From TMP-86 sp046347195 (GTDB lineage Bacteria > Pseudomonadota > Gammaproteobacteria > Steroidobacterales > Steroidobacteraceae): a stretch of 64,000 bases of DNA. How positions within the stretch are numbered: position 1 is the stretch's first letter; every line of letters starts with the position of its first letter. Positions 62,733 through 64,000 of this stretch are shown here, in pieces. Under the pieces are notes generated by a model. The model searched no databases. It worked only from the letters and a program-made list of their open reading frames with translations, and was not told the origin of the DNA. A program made the translations under genes and the position numbers. Location: positions 11,161 to 75,160 of the forward strand of contig JAXMGQ010000024.1 of assembly GCA_046347195.1 (NCBI GenBank). The letters are read 5' to 3'.

Positions 62733-63155
62733 ATGATGCGACCGACTCCTCGCCAGGCCCTGGCGGCCTGCGCCACCCTCGTCCTGCTCGGGGCCTCCCT
62801 CCCCTGGGTGCTGCGCGCCGGCACCCCCGCGCCGTCCGGTGTCAGCCGCACGGTACTGCTCAGGCAGGACTCCTCCATCGCCGGACGCGAAGCCATCCTC
62901 CTGAACGTCGAACTGGCGCCGGGCGCCGCCGAAGGGCGCCACACCCATGCAGCCGAGGCCTATGGCTTCGTGCTGGAAGGCAACCCCACCCTGGAGAAGG
63001 ACGGCAGCGCCCCGGTCACGATGCACGCCGGCGAGGCCTTCGTGATTCCCGCTGGCCTCGTCCACGAAGGCAGGAATCCGGGGAAATCGAAGGCTCACCT
63101 CGCGGTGGTGATGCTCGCCGAAAAGGGCAAGCCGCTGACCACACCCGCGCCCTGA
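62733..63155 (+). CDS. Exported cupin-domain protein
   Basis: A 140-residue protein with a signal peptide (AACATLVLLGASLPWVLRA) and a single cupin domain: GRHTHAAEAYGFVLEG with two metal-binding His and the Glu-equivalent, and GEAFVIPAGLVHEGRNPG with a further His. Probable small periplasmic metal-binding or sensor-type cupin; activity unknown. GGAGG lies ahead of the ATG at 62733. Confidence 0.85.
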   Translation: MMRPTPRQALAACATLVLLGASLPWVLRAGTPAPSGVSRTVLLRQDSSIAGREAILLNVELAPGAAEGRHTHAAEAYGFVLEGNPTLEKDGSAPVTMHAGEAFVIPAGLVHEGRNPGKSKAHLAVVMLAEKGKPLTTPAP

Positions 63156-63185
63156 CCCCAAGGCCGGCGAGGGAAACCTCAGGAC

Positions 63186-63215
63186 AAAAAAAACCCCGGA
63201 CGATGAGGCCCGGGG
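63186..63215 (-). terminator. Intrinsic terminator of the small 63.3-kb gene
   Basis: On the minus strand CCCCGG, a ten-base loop, CCGGGG, then eight T residues (A-tract 63186-63193 on the plus strand). It lies about 50 bases beyond the stop of the 72-residue protein gene; the cupin gene on the plus strand ends just before it. Confidence 0.85.
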
Positions 63216-63264
63216 TGTGAGGTGCGGACTTGATGATGAAGGGAAGTTAAGTCCGCTAGGGGAT

Positions 63265-63483
63265 TCAGTGCAGTTGCTGCCACTGCAGGACCTGGATGTC
63301 CTCTGCCTGCAGGTCGAAGCTGCGGGCCAGTACCTGCGCGATCTCGCGCTCGCCGCTCACCTTGTGCGGCCGGCCACACAGTTCCACCACGCCGCGGTAT
63401 TCCTCGTAATCGGCGGCTCCGCTTTCCTGGGAGATGAAGTGCGTGTAGTACTTGACGCCCATGGACCGGAAGCTTAAGGACAT
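63265..63483 (-). CDS. Small conserved-looking hypothetical protein
   Basis: A 72-residue protein from ATG 63483, MSLSFRSMGVKYYTHFISQ onward, with a plausible alpha/beta pattern (YEEYRGVVELCGRPHKVSGE, then FDLQAEDIQVLQWQQL). A clean terminator follows it. No family recognised. Divergent from greB, with 84 bases between starts; an ATG at 63462 would give a 65-residue form. Confidence 0.6.
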   Translation of the reverse strand: MSLSFRSMGVKYYTHFISQESGAADYEEYRGVVELCGRPHKVSGEREIAQVLARSFDLQAEDIQVLQWQQLH

Positions 63484-63567
63484 AACCACCCCCCGATCTG
63501 TGAACGCCCGCACACTGACGCGGCGCACAGCCGGGAACGGTTCACGGGAACACAAAGTGGTGATGAC

Positions 63568-64000
63568 TTGACGCGCTATCGTGCTCCGGCCCCGCCGGGC
63601 TCCAAATACATCACCCCGGAAGGCGAACGCCGGATGCGCGAGGAACTCGACCAGCTCTGGCGCGAGGAGCGGCCGCGGGTGACGCAGGCGGTCTCGGAAG
63701 CCGCCGCTCAGGGGGACCGCTCGGAGAACGCCGAATACACCTATGGCAAGAAGCGGCTGCGCGAGATCGACCGGCGGGTGCGCTTCCTGCGCAAGCGGCT
63801 CGAGGGCATGACGGTGGTGGACATCTCCCAGGGCACGCGCGACCCCAGGCGGGTCTTCTTCGGCGCCTGGGTGCAGGTCGAGGACGAGGCGGGAGCGGCC
63901 CGCTGGCATCGCATCGTGGGCCCGGACGAGTTCGACCTGCATCCGGACTACATCAGCATGGATTCTCCGCTGGGCCGCTCTCTGCTGCGCCGCTGCCTGG
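63568..64000 (+). CDS. greB: Transcription elongation factor GreB, N-terminal part (runs off the right edge)
   Basis: 144 codons are present. The coiled-coil and FKBP-like domains match GreB: EGERRMREELDQLWREERPRVTQAV, GDRSENAEYTYGKKRLREIDRRVRFL, FFGAWVQVEDE and SMDSPLGRSLL. GreB rescues backtracked RNA polymerase by stimulating transcript cleavage. It seems to start at TTG 63568 (TRYRAPAPPGSKYIT); no ATG is in frame near. The long-spaced YTYGKKRLREIDRR separates it from GreA. Confidence 0.92.
   Translation, partial: MTRYRAPAPPGSKYITPEGERRMREELDQLWREERPRVTQAVSEAAAQGDRSENAEYTYGKKRLREIDRRVRFLRKRLEGMTVVDISQGTRDPRRVFFGAWVQVEDEAGAARWHRIVGPDEFDLHPDYISMDSPLGRSLLRRCL

Overview
The window is about 64 kb of GC-rich (by eye roughly two-thirds G+C) bacterial chromosome from a Gram-negative, almost certainly a gammaproteobacterium near the Lysobacterales/Xanthomonadales, Nevskiales or Steroidobacterales. 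The basis is the run groESL - DsbD-like - aroQ - accB - accC - prmA - DUF3426 - dusB - fis - purH - purD, a gene order I recall from that part of the class, together with kdkA, glnE, rho-trxA, TonB receptor and LemA/TPM genes. The species cannot be named from the sequence. Nearly all of it is coding; I saw no tRNA, rRNA, CRISPR array or integrase.

Layout. 1-3.8 kb: an LPS-core locus (partial kdkA, a family-9 glycosyltransferase, a DUF6165 gene) split by an intact IS1634-type insertion. 3.8-10.7 kb: a five-gene leftward operon (GNAT-glutaminase fusion, GNAT, glnE, M3 peptidase, CHCC zinc protein). 10.8-13.5 kb: two tandem spore-coat-U-like secreted proteins and a di-haem cytochrome c. 13.7-17.1 kb: an ECF-like sigma factor overlapping a Ser/Thr kinase-TPR receptor. 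17.2-19.3 kb: groESL under a clear CIRCE operator. 19.3-23.2 kb: a DsbD alpha-domain protein with TlpA, then an alpha/beta hydrolase and an OFA-type transporter. 23.7-32.6 kb: the conserved biosynthesis and information-processing block. 32.6-37.9 kb: a long hairpin element and assorted metabolic, redox and cell-wall genes. 38-42.8 kb: a nutrient-uptake island (amidohydrolase, TonB receptor, AraC regulator). 42.8-47.8 kb: SPFH/NfeD membrane pair, rho-trxA and a frameshifted RhlB-type helicase. 47.9-52.7 kb: nucleotide phosphatases leading into a run of genes overlapping by 4 bp each, then ribosome rescue factor ArfB. 52.7-58 kb: envelope proteins, a cNMP-domain patatin, and a lone phage-type tail sheath protein. 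58-64 kb: a second copy of the hairpin element, a HigBA-like toxin-antitoxin pair with palindromic operators, an L,D-transpeptidase, a LemA-TPM-TPM operon, a cupin, a small unknown protein and the start of greB.

Most interesting observations: (i) two copies, 25 kb apart, of an intergenic hairpin element whose inner stem changes bases on both sides together and whose outer arms are unrelated in sequence yet each self-complementary; (ii) a complete contractile-tail sheath gene with no other phage gene near it; (iii) a one-base frameshift in the helicase gene; (iv) a GNAT-glutaminase fusion whose usual catalytic His is Gln; (v) a DsbD reduced to its periplasmic alpha domain beside TlpA; (vi) IS insertion exactly at the stop codon of a glycosyltransferase.
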